DNA from: an uncultured Bacteroidales bacterium
GTDB taxonomy: Bacteria; Bacteroidota; Bacteroidia; Bacteroidales; Bacteroidaceae
Assembly: GCA_902801425.1 (NCBI GenBank)
Contig: CADCIQ010000021.1
Span: 1 to 37,568, forward strand
DNA: 37,568 bases
Reading direction: 5' to 3'
Shown here one piece after another: positions 25,378 through 35,040 of this stretch. Positions within the stretch are counted from its first letter, which is position 1. The number at the start of each line of letters is the position of its first letter. The position numbers and the translations under genes were made by a program. The notes beneath the pieces are model-generated. The model had not been told where the DNA came from, did not search any database, and worked only from the letters and a program-made list of their open reading frames with translations.

Positions 25378-28300
25378 CTATTGTTCCTTTACATATTCTG
25401 ATGGTGAAACACCATACAATTCCTTGAATGCCGTAGAGAAATGGTTTGGTGTACGATAGCCAACGAGATATGCAACCTCAGAGATTGAGCATTTCTTCTG
25501 GCGAAGGAGTTCTGCTGCCTTTGTGAGTCGGATGTTACGGATATAGTTCGTTGCCGACTGGTTGGTAAGTTCCTTGAGCTTTCGATAGAGATGTACTCGG
25601 CTTAGTCCTACCTCAGAAGCGAGATATTCAGAGGTGAGGTCTGGATTATCCAGATTGTCGTTGATACACTTCACCAAGCGTTCGAGCAGTTTCTCATCTG
25701 CAGAAAGGATCTCAGGCGTAGTGATCTGATCTGTTGGTAATTCGTTGCCCTTGAACGTGTTGCGAAGTTTTTCCTGACGCAGCAGAAGGTTGCTGATGAG
25801 TGTCTGGAGCAAGGCAAGATTGAATGGCTTTGTTACGTATGCATCGGCAGTAGCCTGAAGTCCTTCGATGCGGTCACGGTCAGTTCCCTTTGCCGTAAGC
25901 AGAATGATAGGCAAGTGACTGATACGCACATTCTGACGAATGAGGCGACACAATTCTATACCGTCAATCTCTGGCATCATAATATCACTTACGACAATAT
26001 CGACACGCTCCTTGTTGAGAGTCTGATATGCGGTCTTGCCGTCAGCACAGTCGATTACATTATATATTAATGCCATTTCCTCGCAGAGGAATGAGCGAAT
26101 TTCGTCGTCATCGTCAACAATCAGAACGGTCTTACGGGACTTGAGCATATTGCGCTCGCCGTTTGAGCTTGGTTCAGCGATGATGCTTTCAGAACCTTCC
26201 TGTGGCAGCAGCTCACCCGTAGCCATTTCCGTTGATCCTGTCTTGAGAGGAAGTACAACTGTGAATTTAGTACCCTTGCCGGCAGGATTGTCGCAAACGC
26301 TTATTGTTCCCTTGTGTAGCTCAACGAGTGCCTTTACGAGGTTGAGGCCGATACCTGTACCCTTTACGAATTTTCCGTTGGTACGGACCTGATAGAATCG
26401 GGTAAAGATGTTGCGCTTCTCTTCGTCAGGAATACCGATACCTGTATCAACAACATCGAGAATGAGGTTGACATCGCTACCAGCCTTGAGGTCTGTCTTT
26501 GGTTCAAGGTCTATGCTTACGGTCACGCTACCATTCTCTGGAGTATATTTCAGAGCGTTGCTCAGAAGGTTGAGGAGAATCTTCTCGAAGCAGTCAGTAT
26601 CAAGCATTACGTTGATGTGACCGTTGGTCTTATCTGTGAACGTAAGGGTCTGACGACGACTTTGCGCAATATCTTCGGTATATGAAACAACACCCTTTAC
26701 GAATGGGCTGAGTGCAACATCCGTGCAGGTGAGTTCCATCTTTCCGCGGTCAATCTTACGAAGATCCATAATCTGATCTGTAAGGCGAAGCAGACGGTCA
26801 ACATTACGGCTCATAGTTCCATACAAGCGTTGACGCTCCTCATCATGGTCGGTAGAGAGGAGTTTCTGTAATGGAGTAGAAATCAAAGTGATAGGAGTAC
26901 GCAGGTCATGAACGATATTCATGAAGAACTGTAGTTTCTGTTCCTTTGCCTCTTCTTCACGCTGATGTTCGCGAATACTGCGATGCAGTTTGCGACGACG
27001 CCTTATCTCAATAAGGGTCATATATACAACGCATGCGAATATAACCAGCCAGATGAACAAAGCCCACCATCTTAGATACCAAGGGTATGCTATATGGATT
27101 GGGGTTTCTGTTATCTCTGATTCGTGACCGTCAATAATGGTCTTTGTATAGAGTACATGACTACCACTTGAAACACCATTGAATACAACTCGGTTCTGTG
27201 GCATAGGGAGTGTTTCCCAGTTGCCGTTATCGAGCTTGTAGCTGTATGCAATTCGGTGGGTCATATAGAGAGGTAAGGCAGCAAACTCAACGGTAAAGGT
27301 ATTGTCCTCAGGTTCAAGTTCATACCCCATTGACTGATTAGGACCAATGTATCGCTCGTTGGCGCGAAGGGCAACTACGCGGGTTGTGCATTTCGTGCTC
27401 CTTTCGCCTATGCGGTTAGGATAGAAGAATGTGATACCGTTGATACCACCGAACCACAGACGACCGTCATAAGAACGGAGACTTGCATTCTTGTAGAACT
27501 CATTTCCCTGAAGGCCATCGCGAGCTGTGAAGGTCTCGCTTGTGTTGTCCTTGAGATTGAAACGGATGAGTCCGGTACTTGTGCTTAGCCAAAGATGCCC
27601 GTCGTTACCCATCTGCACGGCATATATAGAACTGTTGGGCAGTCCGTTCTCCTTTGTTATCGTACGGAGCTTGTCATTGTTGGTATCAAGCAACGTGACG
27701 CCTTTTGAAGTAGCAAAGCCGAGTGTGTTATTGTTGAGACGGGTAATGCTATAGATAATTTCAGATTCACCCATGCGATGCATGGTTTTCTTTGCATCGT
27801 TAGGCTTGAACCATACTATGCCATCGTATGTTCCTGTGTATATTCTGTCGGTGTTAGAGTCGTAGAATATGGAGTTTGTCCATCGCGTTCCATCACTATA
27901 GGTGTAGAACGTCATGATATTGCGTGAGGCATCATAGCGGAAAATGCCTTGTCCCATTGTTGCTGCCCAGATTGTGCCACGCTTGTCCTCTGCATAGCCA
28001 TAAACGCTTGTCTTTCTTCCTGGTAGGCCTTCTATTGGAATGTTTATGGCTTTACCTGTGGTGGTGTTTACGATACCGCAACCTCGGTTATAAGAGCCAA
28101 ACCATAGTCTGCCTTGGGAATCGCAGAATAGTCCCTGAATAGTTGGTGGCAGATCTTCTGGACCTGTTCCTACACGGAATTTTGCGAAATTCTGAAAATC
28201 GGGAGTTATGCCATAGAGTCCGCCATTATCTGTGCTTATCCATAGTTTCCTATCCTTTGTCTCTATGATAGAGGTTACGCAACGGTCGCCAATAAGGTCA

Positions 28301-29328
28301 TATTTCTGAGAACGACGACCTATATACCCGAAAGGAGCAGAGCTGTGTGATGCCATGAACACACCTTTCTGATATAGCGCCATCCATATATCACCATGCT
28401 TGCTCACATAGAGAGAGTGCGCCTTTTGTGATGATATATCCACGAAGGGATCATCGAACCTATGTGAAGGAACGAACTGATGTGAGCGTATATTGAAGAA
28501 CATAACGCCGTTACCGTCAGTTGCTATGCACATGTTGTCAGAATTTGGAATAGCCTTCATGTCACGGATCTTAATGATTCCTTCCGTACCATGAACCAAA
28601 TCGAAATGCTTTGTTCTGGCATTATAGAAATAAAGACCAGACTCTACATCTCCGGCATATAGCTTGCCGTCATGTCCTACGCACAGACTTGAGAAATTGT
28701 ACTCGCTCCCGTCATAGTTCCTCACATTGTGAATCTTTCCGTCCTTGTCGGCATACATCACGCCTTCAGCCTGTCTTGACACCCATATCTTTCCGTCGGG
28801 AGTCCTTGCACTTCGGTGTACATCATGAGTCTTTCCCGTGAATGCGTTTCTCTTCACGGAAATTTCACCTTTTGAATTTATGTGAAGCGTGAATGGATCT
28901 ATACCACCGATGAAGAATTCCCCATCGGCAAGTCTCAGAATTACGTTTACGTTACCCATAGCCACACCTATCTCTTTTGCGGAAATGCGTGGCGAGAAAT
29001 CATCCGTATGGATGTTATATACCTGTACGCCGCCGATGGTACCTATCACCACATTTCCTACGGAATCGGCACAGACGGTACGGATGAAGTTATGACTTAG
29101 GGAACGAGGATTATTAGGTATGTTACGATAAGTGACGAACCTTGAACCGTTGTATCGGCATAGTCCGTCCTCGGTAGCAACCCATATCATGCCATTTTTG
29201 TCTTCCTCTACCTTATTAACCAAGCTATTCGGTAGGTCGGAATCGGAAGTGAACAGCATATTAAACTGCGCGTTGGCGCATAGCGACAGCGCGAGTAATG
29301 ATGTAGTTAGAATAGTTTTATTCGACAT
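25378..29328 (-). CDS. Hybrid two-component system sensor/regulator (HTCS)
   Basis: The 1316-residue single-chain regulator has a signal peptide (1-21) and a periplasmic two-component propeller of about 600 residues (WVATEDGLCRYNG, LWISTDNGGLYGI, LWLSTSTGLIRF). A Y_Y_Y domain follows, then one membrane helix (WWALFIWLVIFACVVYMTL). Next are HisKA (NIVHDLRTPITLIS, phospho-His), HATPase (LLSNALKYTPENG, DVVDTGIGIPDEE, GTGIGLNLVKAL), a receiver domain (VLIVDDDDE, VSDIMMPEIDG, VTKPF) and a C-terminal AraC-type HTH (SEVGLSRVHLYRKLKEL, ISEVAYLVGYRTPNHFS). HTCS proteins normally sense a glycan breakdown product and switch on a polysaccharide utilisation locus. No SusC/SusD or glycosidase genes are present here. 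It lies between the Sel1-repeat gene and the DUF6057-like gene. Confidence 0.95.
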   Translation of the reverse strand: MSNKTILTTSLLALSLCANAQFNMLFTSDSDLPNSLVNKVEEDKNGMIWVATEDGLCRYNGSRFVTYRNIPNNPRSLSHNFIRTVCADSVGNVVIGTIGGVQVYNIHTDDFSPRISAKEIGVAMGNVNVILRLADGEFFIGGIDPFTLHINSKGEISVKRNAFTGKTHDVHRSARTPDGKIWVSRQAEGVMYADKDGKIHNVRNYDGSEYNFSSLCVGHDGKLYAGDVESGLYFYNARTKHFDLVHGTEGIIKIRDMKAIPNSDNMCIATDGNGVMFFNIRSHQFVPSHRFDDPFVDISSQKAHSLYVSKHGDIWMALYQKGVFMASHSSAPFGYIGRRSQKYDLIGDRCVTSIIETKDRKLWISTDNGGLYGITPDFQNFAKFRVGTGPEDLPPTIQGLFCDSQGRLWFGSYNRGCGIVNTTTGKAINIPIEGLPGRKTSVYGYAEDKRGTIWAATMGQGIFRYDASRNIMTFYTYSDGTRWTNSIFYDSNTDRIYTGTYDGIVWFKPNDAKKTMHRMGESEIIYSITRLNNNTLGFATSKGVTLLDTNNDKLRTITKENGLPNSSIYAVQMGNDGHLWLSTSTGLIRFNLKDNTSETFTARDGLQGNEFYKNASLRSYDGRLWFGGINGITFFYPNRIGERSTKCTTRVVALRANERYIGPNQSMGYELEPEDNTFTVEFAALPLYMTHRIAYSYKLDNGNWETLPMPQNRVVFNGVSSGSHVLYTKTIIDGHESEITETPIHIAYPWYLRWWALFIWLVIFACVVYMTLIEIRRRRKLHRSIREHQREEEAKEQKLQFFMNIVHDLRTPITLISTPLQKLLSTDHDEERQRLYGTMSRNVDRLLRLTDQIMDLRKIDRGKMELTCTDVALSPFVKGVVSYTEDIAQSRRQTLTFTDKTNGHINVMLDTDCFEKILLNLLSNALKYTPENGSVTVSIDLEPKTDLKAGSDVNLILDVVDTGIGIPDEEKRNIFTRFYQVRTNGKFVKGTGIGLNLVKALVELHKGTISVCDNPAGKGTKFTVVLPLKTGSTEMATGELLPQEGSESIIAEPSSNGERNMLKSRKTVLIVDDDDEIRSFLCEEMALIYNVIDCADGKTAYQTLNKERVDIVVSDIMMPEIDGIELCRLIRQNVRISHLPIILLTAKGTDRDRIEGLQATADAYVTKPFNLALLQTLISNLLLRQEKLRNTFKGNELPTDQITTPEILSADEKLLERLVKCINDNLDNPDLTSEYLASEVGLSRVHLYRKLKELTNQSATNYIRNIRLTKAAELLRQKKCSISEVAYLVGYRTPNHFSTAFKELYGVSPSEYVKEQ

Positions 29329-29399
29329 TTATTAATGTTTTAGTTTTAGGTTAGTTATTGTCAGTTTGTAAGTCGATTCACTCTTTTCTTCCATTTACC

Positions 29400-31364
29400 T
29401 TATTTGTTTTTTTGAGACTGACTTCTTACTATCATATTCTGCACATCCTTGATCCTGAGCGTAGCAGAAGTGTCGCCAGAAGCTTCGGCAAGTTTCAGAT
29501 AGTGGATAGCCATATCAGGGTCGGGTAGGGTACCGACACCTTCTATCAGGCAAGTAGCCACTCCGTTATACGCCTCCGTGTCACCTGCATCTGCGGCTTC
29601 CTTCAGAAGTCTGAATCCCGTTTTGTTGTCACGATCCGTTGCCTCGCCCTTGATATAGCAACGGGCAAGGAACTTCTTTGCATATACATCACCATTTTCT
29701 ATTGCCTTTTCTATATAGGCAACACCAAGAAGATTGTTCTTTGGAAGGATGCGTCCTGAGAGATACGCATCACCTATGTATGTCATAGCCTCAGGCATAC
29801 CGAGGTTGGCTGCTTTCCTGAGGTAGCTCATACCCTGTATTGAGTCTTTCTTCATGCCCATTCCCTCCATTGAGAACATGGCATATTTATACATAGACTC
29901 CTTGTTTCCAAGGGCGATGGATTTACTTAGGTATTTGATTGCCTTAGTGAAATTGCCTTCGAAGGCATAGTGATTGGATAGGTTCTGATTTGCGAAGTCA
30001 TATCCATGATCGGCTGCACGATCCCAGAGTGCAAGGGCGCGAACAGTATCTTTCTGCACACCCCATCCGTTCATATAATAGTAGCCCATGCTGAGTAGGG
30101 CATAGTCAGAACCATTGTTGGCTGCACGGGCAAGCAACTGAATAGCCTTACCGTAGTCCTGCTCCGTTCCCTTTCCTTCCTCATAGCAATAGGCAAGATC
30201 CTCAAGAATCTCGTTGTCATCAATTGATGATTGTGCTTCGAGCAAAGGGAAAGCGTTGATATAGTCACCCTTCAGGAATAATTTTACGGCATTCTCACAT
30301 TCATCGCTACGCTTCACTATCGGTTTTTGTTCTGGCTCTGCAATTACGGTATCAAGCGCAAGGGGGGTGAGATGTTTACCGTCAATATCTGTCGGGGTGA
30401 ACACGGTTACAGAATCTCCGTCTGTACGCCATATCTTATCGTCAAAGCTCACGTAGGCATAGTTTATATCTACGCAGATTGATGATGTATGGTGGAAGTC
30501 CTTGTCGTTTGTGAGATATTTCTTCCATGAACGATTAAGCTTGTCATCGTATTCCTGAACCGAATTGTCAGAAGAAACGGTCATTAGTGTACCTGCTTCG
30601 GTAATGGAAGCGTATGTCACATCGGGCATTAGTTGCCAGCTGATGTTATCATAGCTTGTTATGTAATACTTTCCGAACATGCCACCTTGCTTCGCTATAT
30701 AGAAACGACCTATGCGCATAATCTGATCCACAGGCGCATTTGCTATTGCGCTGTTAGAGCGTTGTGCCTGATCAAAAGGAGTCTCAACATTCTGGAATGT
30801 CTTTCCCCCGTCCGTTGTGCGCAGAATCTTATTGTTTGAAACGCCGAAGAGACCTTCTTTCTGATTCAGCATACAGATGTCCGTGATATGGGCAGAAGGA
30901 ATGCCAGTTGCGTGTACAGTCTTCCATGTCCTTCCTTCATCCATTGAATGAAGGATGTCCATGTCTGAGAACGAAACCCATAATCCGCACTCGTCTGAAT
31001 AGAATGCGGCAGAGCAAGACTTCTTGGCTATCTTCTTTGCCTTCCATGTCTTGCCGTTGTTTGTTGATATATATACACGACCTTCGCCGTCCTTCTCTAC
31101 GCATGCTGCGAGAGTCTTAGGCGCAATATAGTTTATCCATGTACATTTCCCGTCCATAGGAGGTGCTATTGATATCCATAATGATGCAGGATCATTTGCA
31201 CACCATATTGAGCCTCCGTCAGTTGCACATATATGTCCTTTTGAGTCTATGCTTATGTTTGAAACCTGAGCAGAGAGAGGAAGGGCGAAAAGAAATAAGG
31301 CAAGAGAGAACTGATGTCTTTTCTCGCTGATGAGGTTCTTTATATTTCGAAATGTTTTATACAT
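29400..31364 (-). CDS. Secreted BNR/sialidase-like propeller plus Sel1-repeat protein
   Basis: I chose the ATG at 31364 (MYKTFRNIKNL); the longer reading needs a TTG. A signal peptide ends near LFLFALPLSAQ. The N-terminal half has BNR/sortilin-like blades with the S.DGG.TW family: ISTNNGKTWKAKK, HSMDEGRTWKTVH and RTTDGGKTFQNV. The C-terminal half carries about seven Sel1 repeats, including AYCYEEGKGTEQDYGKAIQL, GYYYMNGWGVQKDTVRALAL and ATCLIEGVGTLPDPDMAIHY. Sel1 repeats are protein-interaction modules. The fusion suggests a periplasmic or exported binding protein, and the function is unknown. It follows the LolA-like gene and precedes the HTCS. Confidence 0.7.
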   Translation of the reverse strand: MYKTFRNIKNLISEKRHQFSLALFLFALPLSAQVSNISIDSKGHICATDGGSIWCANDPASLWISIAPPMDGKCTWINYIAPKTLAACVEKDGEGRVYISTNNGKTWKAKKIAKKSCSAAFYSDECGLWVSFSDMDILHSMDEGRTWKTVHATGIPSAHITDICMLNQKEGLFGVSNNKILRTTDGGKTFQNVETPFDQAQRSNSAIANAPVDQIMRIGRFYIAKQGGMFGKYYITSYDNISWQLMPDVTYASITEAGTLMTVSSDNSVQEYDDKLNRSWKKYLTNDKDFHHTSSICVDINYAYVSFDDKIWRTDGDSVTVFTPTDIDGKHLTPLALDTVIAEPEQKPIVKRSDECENAVKLFLKGDYINAFPLLEAQSSIDDNEILEDLAYCYEEGKGTEQDYGKAIQLLARAANNGSDYALLSMGYYYMNGWGVQKDTVRALALWDRAADHGYDFANQNLSNHYAFEGNFTKAIKYLSKSIALGNKESMYKYAMFSMEGMGMKKDSIQGMSYLRKAANLGMPEAMTYIGDAYLSGRILPKNNLLGVAYIEKAIENGDVYAKKFLARCYIKGEATDRDNKTGFRLLKEAADAGDTEAYNGVATCLIEGVGTLPDPDMAIHYLKLAEASGDTSATLRIKDVQNMIVRSQSQKNK

Positions 31365-31405
31365 AAATACCAATTACTAAGTTTTGATTACAAAAACTAA
31401 CTACT

Positions 31406-31426
31406 CCCCTCCCTTTATGGGAGGGG
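31406..31426. repeat. GC-rich palindrome between the LolA-like and Sel1 genes
   Basis: The arms CCCCTCCC and GGGAGGGG flank TTTAT, followed by CAGGGGGGGG. It is extremely G/C-rich compared with its surroundings and looks like a REP-type palindrome. It lies 2 nt past the stop of the LolA-like gene on the same strand and may also act as a transcript end. Confidence 0.5.
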
Positions 31427-31439
31427 CAGGGGGGGGCTT

Positions 31440-32105
31440 CTATCTCAGATCAATAACCTCTGCCTTTGGATAGTCCTTGGCATTAAATGTGAATATCGCG
31501 TCTGGAAGGTTAGAGGACTTCACGTTAGATACAGAAATCGTAACCCAGCCAGAAGACTGACGCATCTTCACCTCCTTGATGTTCGAGTTTGCATCAACAA
31601 GGATGAAAGCCTCCTTTATGCTTGACTTCTGGTTCTGTGCCTTCAGATGCACCTGATTACCGCTTGCGGTTTGCAGAAGCTCCAGGTCATATCCCTTTTT
31701 ATATAAGGTAAGGAATGTGTATGGGTTCATGCTCGCCTGCTTAGCGGCATTAGGATTTGACACGTTCACCTCGTCATTCTTCTTGAGGTAAGTCCATTGA
31801 GTCTTTCCGTTGTACCATACTATGGCGTTTGGAGTAGTAGCGTGGAACATATTACCCTTGATCGAGATAGTTCCGCTCTGCTTGATCTTGTCACCTGTAA
31901 TGGTAAAGTTTGCGGTTGTTCCGCTTTTAATGTTGAATTTCGCTGCTGCCTTGTCAAGAGTTTTCTTAGCGGCAGAAGACGAATTGTTTGCTGCTGTTGA
32001 GGTGATGACTGCTACAGCCATCAGAACTATAAGTGTAAAGAGCCTAACCAAGCCTTCCCCAAGGGAAGGATGTTTTATAGTATTGACGTTTATTTGCTTT
32101 TTCAT
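31440..32105 (-). CDS. lolA: LolA-like outer-membrane lipoprotein carrier
   Basis: The 221-residue protein has a signal peptide (hydrophobic LFTLIVLMAVAVITSTAA). A LolA-type beta half-barrel follows: FTITGDKIKQSGTISIKG, TPNAIVWYNGKTQWTYL, then a C-terminal strand set. LolA carries lipoproteins across the periplasm. It lies directly after ftsK, an order I recall as common in Bacteroidales. The N-region is unusually long because the repeat at 32041-32069 is inserted in frame and encodes SLGEGLV within HPSLGEGLVR. The mature domain appears intact. Confidence 0.82.
   Translation of the reverse strand: MKKQINVNTIKHPSLGEGLVRLFTLIVLMAVAVITSTAANNSSSAAKKTLDKAAAKFNIKSGTTANFTITGDKIKQSGTISIKGNMFHATTPNAIVWYNGKTQWTYLKKNDEVNVSNPNAAKQASMNPYTFLTLYKKGYDLELLQTASGNQVHLKAQNQKSSIKEAFILVDANSNIKEVKMRQSSGWVTISVSNVKSSNLPDAIFTFNAKDYPKAEVIDLR
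32041..32069. repeat. 29-bp palindromic repeat, copy 1, inside the LolA-like signal sequence
   Basis: The 29-bp sequence starts AGCCTAACCAAGCC and ends CCCCAAGGGAAGG, and contains the palindrome CCTTCCCCAAGGGAAGG (near-perfect). An exact reverse-complement copy lies at 32221-32249. This copy is read in frame inside the LolA-like coding sequence. Similarity continues a few bases past the end (TGTTT.ATA). Confidence 0.9.
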
Positions 32106-32220
32106 ATTTATTCTATTATTATGTTAATAATGTTTTTATTATAATGACGTTTTAATTCAGATATCGTTTAACATTTTTGTTTTTTATCTAACACCATTAG
32201 CGAGAGATTGTATTAAACAA

Positions 32221-32249
32221 CCTTCCCTTGGGGAAGGCTTGGTTAGGCT
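32221..32249. repeat. 29-bp palindromic repeat, copy 2, over the ftsK stop codon
   Basis: An exact reverse complement of the copy at 32041-32069. The ftsK stop codon (32243-32245) lies inside it, so the repeat sets the C-terminal GKA and stop of FtsK. Confidence 0.9.
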
Positions 32250-34747
32250 TTCCCTCTTAGTGAGGATATTCTGTTATCCAATGCCTGTTCATCGGCGAAG
32301 AGAACCTCACGAGGCTTTGAGCCATGTGCAGGACCTACGACTCCAGCCTTCTCCAACTGATCCATAAGGCGACCGGCACGATTGTAGCCGATAGAGAACT
32401 GACGCTGGATCATGGATGTAGAACCAATCTGTGTGTTCACGATGGCATGGGCAGCCTGAACGAAGAGAGGATCCCATGAACCTGTATCGACAGCTCCGCC
32501 GTCACCACCGTCACCACCTTCTTCCATAGGCTCAGGGAGATCCATAGGATACTGAGGTGTGAGACCAGCCTTCTCCTGTTCGTTGATATGCGTTGCGATA
32601 GCCTCCACCTCTGGAGTATCGAGGAATGCACATTGAACACGTACAGGCTCGTTTCCGTTCAGATAGAGCATATCACCCTTACCGATAAGCTGATTTGCAC
32701 CCGGACGGTCGAGGATGGTGCGTGAATCAATCATAGAACCTACGCGGAAAGCCACACGACCAGGGAAGTTAGCCTTGATGGTACCTGTGATGATATTCGT
32801 CGTAGGACGCTGTGTCGCGATAATCATGTGAATACCTACGGCACGAGCAAGCTGTGCGATACGTGCGATAGGAAGCTCCACTTCCTTACCTGCTGTCATG
32901 ATAAGATCGCCAAACTCATCGATGATCACCACGATGTATGGCATATATTCGTGCAGAGGATTACCATCTTCATCCACAGAGCGCAGACGATGGTTCACGA
33001 ACTTCTCGTTGTATTCCTTGATGTTACGCACACCAGCGAGCTTGAGCAGGTCATAGCGATGATCCATCAGCGTACAGAGACCCTTCAGCGTGCGCACCAC
33101 CTTCGTTACGTCGGTAATGATTGGCTCTTCATCTACATCAGGCACCTGAGCCATGAAGGCATTTGCGATAGGGTTGTAGATAGAGAACTCAACCTTCTTT
33201 GGATCGACAAGCACGATTTTCAGCTCGTTAGGGTGCTTCTTGAAGAGCAGGGATGCAATCATGGCATTCAGACCTACAGACTTACCCTGACCTGTAGCAC
33301 CTGCCACGAGAAGGTGAGGAATCTTGGCGAGGTCAACCATGAATACCTCGTTTGTGATAGTCTTACCCAAGGCAAGCGGGAGATCCATCTTTGTCTCTTG
33401 GAACTTGCGTGAGTTGAGTATTGACTCCATGCTTACGATAGAGGCATGAGCGTTAGGCACCTCGATACCGATAGTACCCTTGCCCGGTATTGGGGCGATG
33501 ATACGTATTCCGAGAGCTGAGAGCGAGAGAGCAATATCATCCTCAAGGTTACGGATCTTGGATATACGCACACCCTCCGCAGGAGTAATCTCGTAGAGGG
33601 TGATGGTAGGACCAACGGTTGCCGTAATCTCTCGTATCTGCACGCCAAAGGAGTTGAGCACCTCAATGATGCGCTTCTTGTTGGCAAGAAGTTCTTCCTT
33701 CGTGGTATAGTCCTGATTGTCCTCGTACTTTTTCAGCAGGTCAAGACCTGGGAATGTATATTTCGTGTATGGCTCACGAGGATTGATAGGAGTTGAAAGA
33801 ATCTCCTCCGTGGTGAGGCTCGTGCCTGTTGCCTTTTCCTCCTTGAAGCCCTCAACAACGGTAAACTCTGGGTCGTCGCCAGCCTTTGCTGATGGAGTAG
33901 CCACGTTGCTTACGTCCTCGTCCGTGAGGTCTATGGTGTTTGAAGGCTCATCATTCTCAGGCTCAGCATCCACCTGATCGGTTTCTTTCTCAGGAATGTT
34001 TAGCAACTCGTCGATAGGAGGCTGAGTGGTGATGATAGGAGTAGCAGGAGCAACGATGTTTCCAGTTGCCTCCTCCACGGTATTTTTCTCGTTCACGTTG
34101 AACTTCACCCTTTTTGAGATATAGCCAATCGGATTCATCGCCTTTCTAACGAAAGTGATTGTCTCGGAAGAAACGAAAGTGAAGAAAATGATGGCTGTAA
34201 CGATAAGGATGCCGGTAAGTCCAGGAGTTCCTGTTATTGCCTCCAGATAGCGGCTAACGTAATCACCGTGTCCACCTCCGGCATTATACACCTGACCGGA
34301 GAGTAGTGGGTTGATGAACTTTGCGCATGCCACGCTGCTCCATATCATAGCGAGCATACATCCGAAGAACCATTTCACGAGGCTCACCTTGTACGCCCCC
34401 ATCAGTTTGAGCGAAGTGAAGATGAGGAACAACGGAATCAGGAAGGCTGGGAAGCCGAAACAACATGTGATGAAGAAATATGCTATATATGCACCAATCG
34501 AGCCACAAGTGTTGGAGAAAGCCATATCCTCATTTCTAAGGTCGCCAGCGAGAGGGTGCTGTATTATGCTCTGGTCATTCTGTCCTGTAGAGAAGAATGA
34601 GATGAAAGAGATAACCATTATGACGGATATGAATAGAAGCAGAATGCCGACGGTGAAGTTAGTCTTCTCGCTATTCACGAATGAAGGCACACCGATAGCC
34701 TCGCTGAATGAAGTCTTCTTTTTTGCGGTTTCTTTCTTTTTAGCCAT
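32243..34747 (-). CDS. ftsK: FtsK/SpoIIIE family DNA translocase
   Basis: The 834-residue protein has four N-terminal membrane helices (within about residues 25-190), an acidic linker, then the motor domain. Key motifs are GATGQGKSVGLNAMI (Walker A), VVIIDEFGDLI (Walker B) and RIAQLARAVGIHMIIATQRP. The C-terminal gamma (KOPS-reading) winged helix is present (TSMIQRQFSIGYNRAGRLMDQLEKAGVVGP). It pumps chromosome dimers through the division septum. Its stop codon is contributed by the 29-bp repeat. It is followed by the LolA-like gene 137 nt further on. The promoter box is at 34817-34824. Confidence 0.97.
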   Translation of the reverse strand: MAKKKETAKKKTSFSEAIGVPSFVNSEKTNFTVGILLLFISVIMVISFISFFSTGQNDQSIIQHPLAGDLRNEDMAFSNTCGSIGAYIAYFFITCCFGFPAFLIPLFLIFTSLKLMGAYKVSLVKWFFGCMLAMIWSSVACAKFINPLLSGQVYNAGGGHGDYVSRYLEAITGTPGLTGILIVTAIIFFTFVSSETITFVRKAMNPIGYISKRVKFNVNEKNTVEEATGNIVAPATPIITTQPPIDELLNIPEKETDQVDAEPENDEPSNTIDLTDEDVSNVATPSAKAGDDPEFTVVEGFKEEKATGTSLTTEEILSTPINPREPYTKYTFPGLDLLKKYEDNQDYTTKEELLANKKRIIEVLNSFGVQIREITATVGPTITLYEITPAEGVRISKIRNLEDDIALSLSALGIRIIAPIPGKGTIGIEVPNAHASIVSMESILNSRKFQETKMDLPLALGKTITNEVFMVDLAKIPHLLVAGATGQGKSVGLNAMIASLLFKKHPNELKIVLVDPKKVEFSIYNPIANAFMAQVPDVDEEPIITDVTKVVRTLKGLCTLMDHRYDLLKLAGVRNIKEYNEKFVNHRLRSVDEDGNPLHEYMPYIVVIIDEFGDLIMTAGKEVELPIARIAQLARAVGIHMIIATQRPTTNIITGTIKANFPGRVAFRVGSMIDSRTILDRPGANQLIGKGDMLYLNGNEPVRVQCAFLDTPEVEAIATHINEQEKAGLTPQYPMDLPEPMEEGGDGGDGGAVDTGSWDPLFVQAAHAIVNTQIGSTSMIQRQFSIGYNRAGRLMDQLEKAGVVGPAHGSKPREVLFADEQALDNRISSLRGKA

Positions 34748-34816
34748 ATATGTAGTTCGGAGTATAAACTCCGTGTTAAATCCTGTTTATTTTGATGTAA
34801 TTTTTATATTCACGTG

Positions 34817-34824
34817 CAAATTTA
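34817..34824 (-). promoter_or_regulatory. -7 box upstream of ftsK
   Basis: TAAATTTG on the minus strand matches TAnnTTTG. No good TTTG lies at the standard distance, so strength is uncertain. Transcription would start near 34810. Confidence 0.4.
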
Positions 34825-34944
34825 ATAGAAAAATCTCAAATATATGCCGAAAACACGTTATAATATTTTAAAAATTGCGCTTTTTTCATCATTTTTAATA
34901 AATAAACGGAAAAATGGAATGAGATAGGGTATTACTAAAAAAAT

Positions 34945-34971
34945 ATGTATACTATGTATACTGTGTATACC
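34945..34971. repeat. Three tandem 9-mers with GTATAC core
   Basis: ATGTATACT, ATGTATACT and GTGTATACC lie head to tail. Each contains the palindrome GTATAC, as in an operator array. They follow the leader GGTATTACTAAAAAAATAT (34928-34946), whose core recurs at 36730-36747. They lie between ftsK and the plus-strand defence remnants. Confidence 0.7.
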
Positions 34972-35040
34972 GAAACATTTTTTTTGTAAGAAATATTGAT
35001 GAAAAAAAACGATTGTAATGCGAAAAATATGGGAGATTAT

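Noticed and set aside
32828-33412. A 194-residue plus-strand ORF with many His residues.
   Set aside because: It lies entirely opposite the conserved motor region of ftsK and is explained by the codon use of that gene.
34311-34871. A 186-residue plus-strand ORF over the N-terminus of ftsK.
   Set aside because: It is antisense to the four membrane helices of ftsK, which produce hydrophobic-looking shadows. No domain was seen.
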